A stretch of 64,000 nucleotides of DNA, taken from contig JAIXZA010000044.1 of assembly GCA_027489965.1 (NCBI GenBank), positions 1 through 64,000 of the forward strand, read 5' to 3'. The position numbers were made by a program, and so were the translations under genes. Source of the stretch: Verrucomicrobiaceae bacterium. Its GTDB lineage: Bacteria > Verrucomicrobiota > Verrucomicrobiia > Verrucomicrobiales > Verrucomicrobiaceae. The notes beneath the pieces were generated by a model that worked only from the letters and a program-made list of their open reading frames with translations, was not told where the DNA came from and searched no databases. Below, one piece after another: positions 55,210 through 63,671 of this stretch. How positions within the stretch are numbered: position 1 is the stretch's first letter; the number at the start of each line of letters is the position of its first letter.

Positions 55210-56757
55210 ATGACCTCACTTTTACAACGTCTCTGGTTTCGTCGCCTTCTCTGGACACTTATCACTCTAATCACCCTCTGGGTTCTGCTCGCCGTCGTGC
55301 TGAGCTGGACGGGGCAACGCCGTTGGTTGCGCCTCAAAGCCGAACTCGATGCCGAGGGTGAGACACTCGATCTCCTCAAGCTCCTGCCGCCGCCCATCGC
55401 GGAAGCGCAGAACTTCGCTGCCATCGAGCCACTGAATGGCATACGCATCGCGCCAGGAGACAGCCCAGCTGCCAAAGCCGCTCAAGCGAAGCGCGATGCC
55501 ATCAAGCAGTCCTGCGAGTTCCTCAACCATGATCGTGTGAATAAGGCCTTTACCTCTGAAGCGCTGAGAAAGGCGCAGTCGCCCGATCTATCCCAGATCA
55601 TCACAGCCCTGCGCGAACAGAAGCATCTCTCACTTCCGCCAAATGCCGATGCCAAAGCATTGCGACATGCCCTGGAGCAGCACCTACCCATGCTCACCCA
55701 GCTTGTAGAAACTGCGCGCAATCGTTCCAAAGTCGAGTTCCTGCCGCGTTGGGATGCTGCCGACCTGCCGGAGAACCTGTTTACAGTTGCTGTACCCCAT
55801 TACGCCAACGTACAGTATCTGAGTCGTGCCCTGAGGCTCCATGGCCTCGCCTGCTTGGAATCGGGTGATCCTGCCGCAGCAGTGAGCGATGTCATCGCGA
55901 TACTCAGGCTGACCGAAGGTGCTTTGCATGAGCCTTTCCTCATCGGTCATCTGGTGGGCATCACCCAGCTACAGACGGCCGCTGAACTGACCTGGAGACT
56001 GATGCAGAAGCGTGTGCTGACAGCCGAGATGATCCAGACTTTGCAGCAGGGTTTTCAAGGTCTCGACATCCCCGCCAGCTTGCTCCAGGCTTCGCGTGGC
56101 GAGCTGGCATGTGGTGCGGATATGGGTGATTTTTTGGAGCATAATCCATCGCGCGCTTCCGAATACTTCTCGGTGATCAATAATGATGGCCAATCCAGGG
56201 CATCAGCCTTTGAAAGCACTCTCATGCTCAGCATTCCCACCGGGTTCTTCACGCACATGAAAACGAGTCTTGTGCAGGCAGAGTGGGAACAGCTCGTGCG
56301 ACCGAATCGCGATCAAGGACTGAAGACCGCGCTCGTCGTGCCTGACCCGTTGGACGTATGGGTGAAGAGTCAGAACCTTCTGCGCCGACCTGATAACCTG
56401 CTGGCAAGATTTGCCTTTCCCGCCATGGGTCAGGTCAAAAGGAGCAGCGCTCTAGCTGAGAACACGAGACTTCAGATCCTGATCGCCTGCGCGCTGGAGC
56501 TGCATTTCCTCAAGCATAACAGTTACCCACCGAAGCTCGATGGGCTCGCCAGCACCTCGGTTACCGCCTTTGACGGAACACCGATGCACTACCGCAGGAG
56601 TGCGGATGGCCGCTATCGTCTGTGGCACTCAGGGCCTGATGGCCAAGATGACGATGGGGCTCTGGCAGCAGAGAAGCCGCAGAAAAAGAAAGACGCTTCA
56701 CCTCGCTCGGCTGACTACCAAGGCGACTGGACCTGGCGCTACGAGCCTGCGAAGTGA
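55210..56757 (+). CDS. Membrane protein with GspG-like C-terminal tail
   Basis: A 515-residue protein. A transmembrane segment lies at about 15-36 (LITLITLWVLLAVVLSW). The middle (about 60-420) is helical and unrecognised. The end, LHFLKHNSYPPKLDGLA then DGRYRLWHSGPDGQDDDG, is like the C-terminal tail of type II secretion pseudopilins (Pro-x-Leu-Asp-x-Leu, then short sheet and acidic loop). It follows the sigma factor and small membrane protein by 16 bases and is likely the controlled gene. Confidence 0.65.
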   Translation: MTSLLQRLWFRRLLWTLITLITLWVLLAVVLSWTGQRRWLRLKAELDAEGETLDLLKLLPPPIAEAQNFAAIEPLNGIRIAPGDSPAAKAAQAKRDAIKQSCEFLNHDRVNKAFTSEALRKAQSPDLSQIITALREQKHLSLPPNADAKALRHALEQHLPMLTQLVETARNRSKVEFLPRWDAADLPENLFTVAVPHYANVQYLSRALRLHGLACLESGDPAAAVSDVIAILRLTEGALHEPFLIGHLVGITQLQTAAELTWRLMQKRVLTAEMIQTLQQGFQGLDIPASLLQASRGELACGADMGDFLEHNPSRASEYFSVINNDGQSRASAFESTLMLSIPTGFFTHMKTSLVQAEWEQLVRPNRDQGLKTALVVPDPLDVWVKSQNLLRRPDNLLARFAFPAMGQVKRSSALAENTRLQILIACALELHFLKHNSYPPKLDGLASTSVTAFDGTPMHYRRSADGRYRLWHSGPDGQDDDGALAAEKPQKKKDASPRSADYQGDWTWRYEPAK

Positions 56758-56784
56758 GAACGGCCAGAACGAAGGCTTAGGGCA

Positions 56785-58251
56785 CTACAGATCCAGCTCA
56801 GCTTGGGGATAGAGGCGAACCAGAACGCAGGAGAGACAATCGTAAATGAGCGATTGCGCGGTTTTCGAGAGGGCTGCGGGAAGAGCGCCTTTTTCCACGC
56901 CCTCTTTCCAGAGGCGTTCAATGCCGATTTCATGCTCATCGAGGACCACCGTCACAACGCTGTTCCAATGCGCGGGTTCGGCGCTTTCCTGCCACTCTCC
57001 GCGACCCCGGCCAAAGTGCGCCACGGCCAAATAAGTGAGCATGGCCAAGCGCACCTGCTCACGGAAATGCTCGCGTGACCAGTGCAGGCGATGATCATTG
57101 CCACGGACGAGATTGTAGCTTTTGATCAAGGCATAGGCACCAATGCCTGCGGCAAGTCCGCCGACAAGAGCCCCGACACCGAAGGTCATGCCGCCCATTT
57201 TAAGATCGGCGATGAGCCCGCCCATGGCTCCGCCAGCGACACTGCCGACAACGCTCCAGATGGCTTCAGGCACTTGCTGTGGAGTATGAAAATGCTCGCT
57301 GGTCAGGCGTCCGAGAGCGCGAGCGGCCTCGCCCTCAAGTACATGAATTTCGATGAGTCGATTGGTGGTCGAGACCACGCGGTCCGCCAGCCTGGCCGCT
57401 AATTTTTCGCGGGCGTCCTGGTATTCTTTATTCAATTCAGACCGGCCAATGCCGACCTTTTCCATCAAGGTCTCGCTGCGCACTTCAATGCCATCGACGA
57501 CCGCGGCGGTGAGCAGCTCAGAGAGCACACGGCTGGATTGACGGAAGAGGGTAACGTTCCGCTCATGCCAGGCGCGTTTGAGATGCTTGAAAGGCTGAGC
57601 TTTGACCTCACTCATGAGGGGGCTCAAGGTCTCCATGAGCACGTCTTCCTGAACCCAGCAGCGGGCAAAGGCGTCTAGCCGGATGACGTCACGAACGAAG
57701 TCATACTGGCTGAGATGCTCCTTCCAAGCCTGCGCTTCTGTGTCCTCGATGCTGGGATCCTGAGCTGGGCCCGTTTGATTCAGCAGCACCAGCACGGGTT
57801 TACCGACCCAACCCAGAATGGCCATTTCAGGCTTGATGTAGGCAGCGACTTCTGGCGGCTCGGTGGCATTGACGAGATAAAGCACGACGTCGGCCTCATC
57901 GCGCACATTTTTTAAAGCCTGCTGACTGCACCAGAGCGGCTTGTCAGTGATGCGATCCCAGGTTTGGGAGAGGAACCAGAGCACGGGATTTTTCTCCCGC
58001 TGCAGGCGCTTCAGCAGCCGCGCACTGTCACCAAAGCCGGGCGTATCCCAGAGGCGAAGCATCCGCGCATCATGCTCGATGAGCGTGTAGGACTCATTAA
58101 AAAGAGTGACGTGGGCGGCATCCCGGACCTCTCCAACATCCCGACGGAGAAGGGTGCGGGCCAGCGTGGTCTTGCCTGCATTGGTATGCGAGATGAGACT
58201 GAGGGTGACGATGTCTGTGGCTGGCGGGGTGATGCCCGTGGGCTGTGGCAT
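56785..58251 (-). CDS. DUF3482-type GTPase with membrane-associated C-terminus
   Basis: A 488-residue GTPase. The P-loop is SLISHTNAGKTTLARTLLRR, G3 is RLWDTPGFGDSARLL, and G4 is likely in VLVLLNQTGPAQ. After the G domain comes a helical half with a glycine-rich segment (GSVAGGAMGGLIADLKMGG and VGALVGGLAAGIGAYALI), probably a membrane hairpin. This matches the DUF3482 family. In Proteobacteria these genes are paired with DUF2868; no partner is here. ATG 58251 gives the N-terminus MPQPTGITPPATDIVTLS. Confidence 0.85.
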   Translation of the reverse strand: MPQPTGITPPATDIVTLSLISHTNAGKTTLARTLLRRDVGEVRDAAHVTLFNESYTLIEHDARMLRLWDTPGFGDSARLLKRLQREKNPVLWFLSQTWDRITDKPLWCSQQALKNVRDEADVVLYLVNATEPPEVAAYIKPEMAILGWVGKPVLVLLNQTGPAQDPSIEDTEAQAWKEHLSQYDFVRDVIRLDAFARCWVQEDVLMETLSPLMSEVKAQPFKHLKRAWHERNVTLFRQSSRVLSELLTAAVVDGIEVRSETLMEKVGIGRSELNKEYQDAREKLAARLADRVVSTTNRLIEIHVLEGEAARALGRLTSEHFHTPQQVPEAIWSVVGSVAGGAMGGLIADLKMGGMTFGVGALVGGLAAGIGAYALIKSYNLVRGNDHRLHWSREHFREQVRLAMLTYLAVAHFGRGRGEWQESAEPAHWNSVVTVVLDEHEIGIERLWKEGVEKGALPAALSKTAQSLIYDCLSCVLVRLYPQAELDL

Positions 58252-58309
58252 AGCGATGGGGGAATTAATGGGCGGCGTTGGATTTAAGCAAGTGCGGCCC
58301 GCAAGCTTC

Positions 58310-59152
58310 TCACCATCCGAGGGATTCCCGAATGCGTTCCGGCGTCCAACCTTCGTCTCGAAGCATCCGCAGAGAACGCGCCTGATCCCGCTTGGCCAGA
58401 CGACGGCCGTTTTCATCGAGAATAAGACGATGATGCTCCCACTGAGGCACGGGCAGCTGTAAGAGCTCGATCAACAGGCGGTGAAGATGCGTGGCCTCGA
58501 GAAGATCCTCTCCCCGTGTCACCAACGTGACCCCTTGGCGGGCATCGTCCATCACGACCGAGAGATGGTAACTCGCTGGCGTGTCTTTGCGAGCAAGGAC
58601 GACGTCGCCAAAGATCTCGGGGGTAGCAGTGAACGCACCGCGGGCCCGATCCTGCCAGCCAAGGTGGTTTCCAGCCATGGCGGTGGCTTTGGCGATGTCC
58701 AAACGCAAGGCATAGGCCTCTCCCCTGCCCTGACGCTGGGCACGTTCAGTGGCACTGAGATGACGGCAGGTGCCGGGATAAAGAAGTCCGTCAGGCCCCT
58801 GAGGAGCCTGGCCAGCCCGAGCGATTTCTTCCTGAATGTGTTTCCGTGTGCAAAAACAGGGATACATCAGGCCCATCGAATCGAGCTTCTCTAAACCCAC
58901 CCGATAATCGGCAAAATGATCGGATTGCTTGAGCACAGGCTGCTCCCAGCGCAGGCCTAGCCAAGCAAGATCCTCAAACAGCGCTGTCTCATACTGAGGC
59001 CGCACCCGCGTGCCATCGATGTCCTCCAAACGCACCAAAAAGCGGCCCTGTCCGGCACGATCAGCAGCAAACAACGCGGCGAAAGCATGACCCAAATGCA
59101 ACCAGCCAGTCGGACTAGGGGCAAAGCGGGTCGTGGGATCAGGCATGGGCAC
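58310..59152 (-). CDS. gluQ: Glutamyl-Q tRNA(Asp) synthetase
   Basis: A 280-residue truncated glutamyl-tRNA synthetase that attaches glutamate to queuosine of tRNA-Asp. Landmarks: TTRFAPSPTGWLHLGHAFAA (HxGH), the zinc-like cysteines in PCFCTRKH and YPGTCRH, TRGEDLLEATHLHRLL and the class I RLAKRDQARSLR variant of KMSKS. The anticodon-binding domain of GltX is absent. Start may be ATG 59152 or 59146. Confidence 0.93.
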   Translation of the reverse strand: MPMPDPTTRFAPSPTGWLHLGHAFAALFAADRAGQGRFLVRLEDIDGTRVRPQYETALFEDLAWLGLRWEQPVLKQSDHFADYRVGLEKLDSMGLMYPCFCTRKHIQEEIARAGQAPQGPDGLLYPGTCRHLSATERAQRQGRGEAYALRLDIAKATAMAGNHLGWQDRARGAFTATPEIFGDVVLARKDTPASYHLSVVMDDARQGVTLVTRGEDLLEATHLHRLLIELLQLPVPQWEHHRLILDENGRRLAKRDQARSLRMLRDEGWTPERIRESLGW

Positions 59153-59209
59153 TGAATGATCCAGAGCAAGCTAATCTGCAAGCAATCAGCTCAGCTCTTG
59201 AGGATCAGG

Positions 59210-60259
59210 TTACTCACCAGCACTCTCAGCCTTGACAGGCTTAGCAGGAGCCACCGTTTCTGGTGGAAGCGTGGACATGGGCACGACGGGGATGGTAGGC
59301 TCAGGAGTGAGTGGCACAGGCGCTGGAGCTGTGGCGACGACGGTAGAGACGGTTTCTCTTTCCAGCTCAATGAGCTGACTGACGGTGGCAAACTGGTAGC
59401 CGCGGGCAATGAGGGCATCCAGCGTAGCGGGCATGGCATCGACCGTGGTGCCATGGATGTCATGGGTCAGAATGATGGAGCCTGACTTGGTATTGGCGAG
59501 GATGCGTTCCTCGACCTTTTTGGAATTGCGCGGCGTTTTCCAGTCCAGGGGATCGACGTCCCAGAGGATCGTCGAGTAGCCCAGTTTTTCATGAATGCGC
59601 TTACGCTGACTCATGCCGATGGCCCCATACGGCGGGCGGTAGTGCATCGGTGCTTTCCCACAGGCTTTAATGATAGCATCGTGGGTTTTCTGCAGCTGTG
59701 AATCTAGGCTGGTATTGCCGAGGCTAGTCAGCAGCGGGTGCGACCAGCTATGATTGGCCACTTCATGACCTTCATCGGCGATGCGTTTTACAATGTGCGG
59801 CCAGGTCACGACGCAGCGCCCAACCATAAAAAAGGTGGCTTTGATGTTACGCGCTTTCAGCATATCCAAAAGGCGTGGCGTATGGTCAGGGTTTGGACCA
59901 TCATCAAAGGTGATGGCAATGACGGGGGCAGGCACTTCGCAGCGTGTGAAGACGATTTTTGAAACTGGCGGTGAGACCAATGGCGCTTTCTCATCTACAG
60001 CAATGGCACGGCGAATCTCGAGCGGTGGCTCTGGAGTGGCAGGCACTGCCACAGCGAGGGACGGAGCAGGCACCTCGGGTGTAGCTGGCATCGGTGCGGG
60101 TGCAGGAGTGGCAGATACTGTCGAGATCGCCCCAGGCGGTAAAGTCGGCTTAGCCGCTGTCGTAGCCGGCGCAGCAGCAGCGGGCAATTGAATATCTGCC
60201 ACAGCGACCAAAGGCATGACGGCGGCCAGAAGAGAAAGTCTGAACAAACGAAAATTCAC
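59210..60259 (-). CDS. Exported polysaccharide deacetylase (NodB domain)
   Basis: A 349-residue protein, GTG start at 60259 chosen because it begins a signal peptide (NFRLFRLSLLAAVMPLVAVA). A Pro/Ala-rich linker (about 28-115) leads to a NodB domain: ITFDDGPNPDHTPRLLDML (Asp pair), VANHSWSHPLLTSLGN (His-x3-His metal site), YRPPYGAIG and WDVDPLDWKTPRN. A C-terminal Pro/Thr tail follows. It would deacetylate chitin-like polymers or peptidoglycan outside the cell. It is downstream of, but separate from, the TIM-barrel gene. Confidence 0.88.
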   Translation of the reverse strand: MNFRLFRLSLLAAVMPLVAVADIQLPAAAAPATTAAKPTLPPGAISTVSATPAPAPMPATPEVPAPSLAVAVPATPEPPLEIRRAIAVDEKAPLVSPPVSKIVFTRCEVPAPVIAITFDDGPNPDHTPRLLDMLKARNIKATFFMVGRCVVTWPHIVKRIADEGHEVANHSWSHPLLTSLGNTSLDSQLQKTHDAIIKACGKAPMHYRPPYGAIGMSQRKRIHEKLGYSTILWDVDPLDWKTPRNSKKVEERILANTKSGSIILTHDIHGTTVDAMPATLDALIARGYQFATVSQLIELERETVSTVVATAPAPVPLTPEPTIPVVPMSTLPPETVAPAKPVKAESAGE

Positions 60260-60347
60260 ACCTACAGTTGAGCATGAAAATGCAGCATTGCCAGCAAGGA
60301 TATCAAAGAACCATAAAGTCCACAAGACGATGGCCATAAAAACAAAA

Positions 60348-60374
60348 AGCCCTGCGGTTTATTACCGCAGGGCT
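60348..60374 (-). terminator. Intrinsic terminator of the TIM-barrel gene
   Basis: A perfect 11-bp stem AGCCCTGCGGT/ACCGCAGGGCT with a 5-base loop. On the minus strand it is followed by TTTTTGTTTTT. It lies 16 bases after the stop of the TIM-barrel gene, so the deacetylase downstream must have its own promoter. Confidence 0.9.
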
Positions 60375-60390
60375 GAGTGAGGCAGACTAA

Positions 60391-61254
60391 TTAAGCCACG
60401 ATTGGAAGGAGGTTATCCTTACACCATTGGCCGTTCTGTTTGGTAACGCCATCTGGGTCATCGACAGCAACATGGGCCTCATCTTCGCAGATGATCCAGC
60501 CTTCATAGTCACGGGCGACGAGCCACTCGGTGATGCGATGGAAATCAAGCTTACCAGTGCCCATTTGAGCCCAAGGTTCAGCGCCATTACCGGAGTAGTC
60601 TTTGTAATGAATGTGATTCACCAAATGCTGCCATTTGTTCAGAGTCGCGATGACGTCCATACCGCCGCGAATGATGTGACCAACATCGGGAGTCCAGCCC
60701 GTGACTTTAGGATCGAGGCTGCTGAGGACAACATCATAGTCTTCCTGAGTGCGCACGAGGGAGGCTGGTGGGCTATTCGGATGGTAGCTGCACTTGATGC
60801 CCAAATCAGCGGCGCGCTTGGAAACGGCGTTGACGTTTTTGGCAATGTTCAGGCGGCGATTCTGGAGATTGTCTTTGCGACCACTTGGCAGAGTTACGGT
60901 GCCGAGCATGGAGCCTGGGAAGTGCTTGAGGAAGTCGAGCGTGAAATCTGCGGCTGCTTTTTCATTCGGAGCCTCAGTTTCGCCATCCCAGGCGCAAACG
61001 AGAGCTAGGCCTGCCAGCTTCATATTGTGCTCATCCAGCACGTCCTTGAGACGCTTTGGGTCACAGAAGTCGCCGAGCCAGTATTTACCGCAGCCGAGAG
61101 CACTCTCGGAGATCTCCAGCACCATGGGCTCGATGCCCGTGAAACCGGCTTCAGCGGCGACCTTGATCATGTGGTCGAGTTTATTGTCGTAGCCCTTGCC
61201 AGTGCCCTGCATGAACCAGGTATAGACTTGGGAGCCAAAGGTAATTTTGCCCAT
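60391..61254 (-). CDS. Sugar phosphate isomerase/epimerase (xylose isomerase-like TIM barrel)
   Basis: A 287-residue cytoplasmic TIM-barrel protein. Metal/catalytic-type segments are GIEPMVLEISESALG (Glu), IKCSYHPNSPPASLV (His), TPDVGHIIRGGMDVI (Asp, His), NHIHYKDYSG (His) and WIICEDEAHVAVDDPDG (Glu). This is AP endonuclease family 2, sugar isomerase branch. Such genes often go with Gfo/Idh/MocA oxidoreductases in sugar or inositol breakdown; here it stands alone, ended by a strong terminator. Confidence 0.88.
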   Translation of the reverse strand: MGKITFGSQVYTWFMQGTGKGYDNKLDHMIKVAAEAGFTGIEPMVLEISESALGCGKYWLGDFCDPKRLKDVLDEHNMKLAGLALVCAWDGETEAPNEKAAADFTLDFLKHFPGSMLGTVTLPSGRKDNLQNRRLNIAKNVNAVSKRAADLGIKCSYHPNSPPASLVRTQEDYDVVLSSLDPKVTGWTPDVGHIIRGGMDVIATLNKWQHLVNHIHYKDYSGNGAEPWAQMGTGKLDFHRITEWLVARDYEGWIICEDEAHVAVDDPDGVTKQNGQWCKDNLLPIVA

Positions 61255-61383
61255 GTTTTTGGATATCGTTGTTTGTTGCGTCGAGTTAGAAGTGCCGCAC
61301 TAAAGCAGCGCAGCACGCCTATTTGAAACGACACCAAGCTCACTGTCTAGCATGGATGTCATTTAGACATCAGTTCGACCCAC

Positions 61384-62766
61384 TCAGCGCCGACCTGCGC
61401 GACGACGGCGCATCAACCAGCAGGCCCCCGAAAGGCCAAGCATTAAAGCACCACTTGGCTCAGGGACAGCGGTGAACTGAGTATTGAGAACAGTGTTCGC
61501 GATTTGTGAACCCGAAGCCGCTCCATCTACAACCGATTTATTAAAATCAGTCCCAGCGTAAATGGCACTATTACCGGCACCATCAACGGCACCTTCAAGG
61601 TTATTGTAAGTCAGGAAAACATCGATGATTCCGTCCCCATCGGTGTCCTTACCAACGATCACCGGAGCAATAGGCGAAATATAAGAATTTAAAATCGATC
61701 CAGCGGCAGAGGCCAAGGCAGCTGAGGAATTAAAATACGAAGGCGTGCTGGCTGGGCTAATGAGTGGATCCCAGTTGGAATCGGCAATGGTCGCCGTATT
61801 ACCATCAGCATCTCCACTTTCAATGGCCGTCTCGGGCCTCCAGAAGCCAACCTCATACTGCGTCTTTGAAACCACAATCGCGGTATCTGCCAGCGACACA
61901 TTCAATGAAGCATAGAGTCGTGCCGAATCCTGAAGAGTTAGAGACGATGCGTTGACCACATCTGCAGCCAGGGAATTCCAGATAGCCACATTCGTTGTCC
62001 CAGTGGCATTGTCCTGCCAAAAATTGGCTTGGTTCAATTGATCCGTCGTACGAGTTGCGCTTGATGAACTGCCAAGATCTTTGACCTGATTATAGTCGGC
62101 AGCATACTCGGCAGACCCCACGTAAGTCGTTAACGATGAGCCGAGACTTCCTGTGTAGGCCGACGTTCCAGAAATCGCAAACGTGGAAACGTTCCCCCAC
62201 CCTGGTTGGGTAGCAGAGGAATAAGCCGGACCCGTTGGGCTCCAATAAGGCACGCTACCCACAGGTGAATACGGCGGATCATTGGCGTCTGCAGAACCAT
62301 CATTAGCGCGCCAATTCAGAATATCCTGTCCCACTACGGTTCCAAAATTCACACCATTGGTCCTGGCGGCTGAATCGCCAATAGCCGTTAGCTGATTGCT
62401 GTAAAGCGTGGCAAAACTGCCGGACAAACTAGGATACAGATCCTGCAAAACCGTGAACGCCGCCGAAGCTGCGGCTGCCTCCAAAGATGAATTACTCACG
62501 GCTGTCGCCGAAGGTCCGCTGTAGGTACCATGAGTGTAAAGCGTGTAATCCCCTGCGATGCCCTCTACCGCGTTGTAAATAGCCGTGTGCATCATCGCCA
62601 AATTTCGCGACACCTCAGCCTCCGTCTCGTTCTGACTTCTAGCACCCGCCAGCGCCTGAGCGGTCCAATCACTGATGATATCAGCACGACCAATAGACGC
62701 TGAAGTCCACAGGATGAGTCCTGTAGCGCAGAGCCTTTGTAGGGTTGTGACTGGTAAAAATGACAT
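61384..62766 (-). CDS. PEP-CTERM vanadium-haloperoxidase-like protein with degenerate active site
   Basis: A 460-residue exported protein (signal LQRLCATGLILWTSASIGRA). The body follows the vanadium haloperoxidase/PAP2 fold: IISDWTAQALAGAR, RNLAMMHTAIYNAVEGIAG, FWRPETAIESGDADGN and DSNWDPLISPAS. In place of the HPEYPSGHS block it reads TPSYFNSSAALAS, and in place of the SRxxxGIHF block NSAIYAGTDFNKS. The C-terminus is a PEP-CTERM tail: VPEPSGALMLG, hydrophobic helix and RRRRAGRR. The likely result is a surface-anchored, non-enzymatic member. ATG 62766 chosen over 62790. Confidence 0.82.
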   Translation of the reverse strand: MSFLPVTTLQRLCATGLILWTSASIGRADIISDWTAQALAGARSQNETEAEVSRNLAMMHTAIYNAVEGIAGDYTLYTHGTYSGPSATAVSNSSLEAAAASAAFTVLQDLYPSLSGSFATLYSNQLTAIGDSAARTNGVNFGTVVGQDILNWRANDGSADANDPPYSPVGSVPYWSPTGPAYSSATQPGWGNVSTFAISGTSAYTGSLGSSLTTYVGSAEYAADYNQVKDLGSSSSATRTTDQLNQANFWQDNATGTTNVAIWNSLAADVVNASSLTLQDSARLYASLNVSLADTAIVVSKTQYEVGFWRPETAIESGDADGNTATIADSNWDPLISPASTPSYFNSSAALASAAGSILNSYISPIAPVIVGKDTDGDGIIDVFLTYNNLEGAVDGAGNSAIYAGTDFNKSVVDGAASGSQIANTVLNTQFTAVPEPSGALMLGLSGACWLMRRRRAGRR

Positions 62767-62810
62767 GAGCCAGCCAAAGATGCTGCCCAAAAGTCAATTT
62801 ATCAAGCTTT

Positions 62811-62816
62811 ATTATA
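62811..62816 (-). promoter_or_regulatory. Candidate -10 box (TATAAT) for the PEP-CTERM gene
   Basis: On the minus strand TATAAT stands in an AT-rich stretch 45 bases upstream of the chosen start. No matching -35 is evident at 16-18 bases, so support is limited to this hexamer and the local base content. Confidence 0.3.
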
Positions 62817-62831
62817 AATACTATAACAAAT

Positions 62832-63584
62832 TCACTCCAGCGCATGCTGGATGCTTTGCTGCCAATGCAGAGCGCGCTCAGCATAGGTTTTACCGTCGTT
62901 TTGGTAAAGAATACCACGCGAAACGTTAATCAGCAGCGGCGCAGAGCGTCCACTACCCTTCAGCGAGGCCAAATCCCCACCCTGTGCACCAAGCCCTGGA
63001 ATGAGTAAGGGAACGTCGGGCGTGCGGGACAGAACTTCTTCCGCCGCATTAGTCAATCCGATGACAAGACCTACCTGAGGACTCGATTTTGTCATTTCCG
63101 CGACGATTTCATAAACATAACGATCCCCTGTTTTTTGCAGTTCAATGTCCGATGCACCAGGATTCGAGGTCACCCCCAGAAGATAAAGCCCCTTGTCCGC
63201 ATATTTCAGGAACGGCTCCAGGGTATCTCTACCCATGTAAGGATTCAGCGTCACAGAGTCCACGCCCAACTCATCAAAGGCTGCTTTGGCATAATAGCCC
63301 TGGGTTTCGCCAATATCCCCGCGCTTCACATCCAGCACGATTGGCACTTCTGAAGGAATCACTTTCAAAACTTCACTCAACATTCGCATCCCCCGCCAGC
63401 CGAGAGCTTCAAAGTAGGCCGAATTAGGCTTAAAGGCAGCCGCATAGGGCAGTGTCTCCTCAATCACACGGATAATTTGCTGCTTTGTCGCCTCACTGGC
63501 GTCTTCAGCACGGATGTCCAGGCCGACGCAGAGGTTGGACTGGGAAGTGGCGATTCGTTGTTCTAGTTTTTCGCGAAAGGTCAT
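62832..63584 (-). CDS. pyrF: Orotidine 5'-phosphate decarboxylase
   Basis: A 250-residue enzyme making UMP. It has [30 protein letters not shown], the Asp-Lys-x-x-Asp catalytic site in [21 protein letters not shown] (type 2, UMPS-like form) and a phosphate loop in [19 protein letters not shown] 63584 ([11 protein letters not shown]) is preferred over the longer frame from 63641. It is divergent from purE. Confidence 0.95.
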   Translation of the reverse strand: MTFREKLEQRIATSQSNLCVGLDIRAEDASEATKQQIIRVIEETLPYAAAFKPNSAYFEALGWRGMRMLSEVLKVIPSEVPIVLDVKRGDIGETQGYYAKAAFDELGVDSVTLNPYMGRDTLEPFLKYADKGLYLLGVTSNPGASDIELQKTGDRYVYEIVAEMTKSSPQVGLVIGLTNAAEEVLSRTPDVPLLIPGLGAQGGDLASLKGSGRSAPLLINVSRGILYQNDGKTYAERALHWQQSIQHALE

Positions 63585-63671
63585 GCGCCCAGACGATGGC
63601 AAGGCAGCCACGCAGATGCAAACCGTAAGCGCAGGTTGCACTCAGGAAGTCTCCGCGTTACTTGCTTGGAT

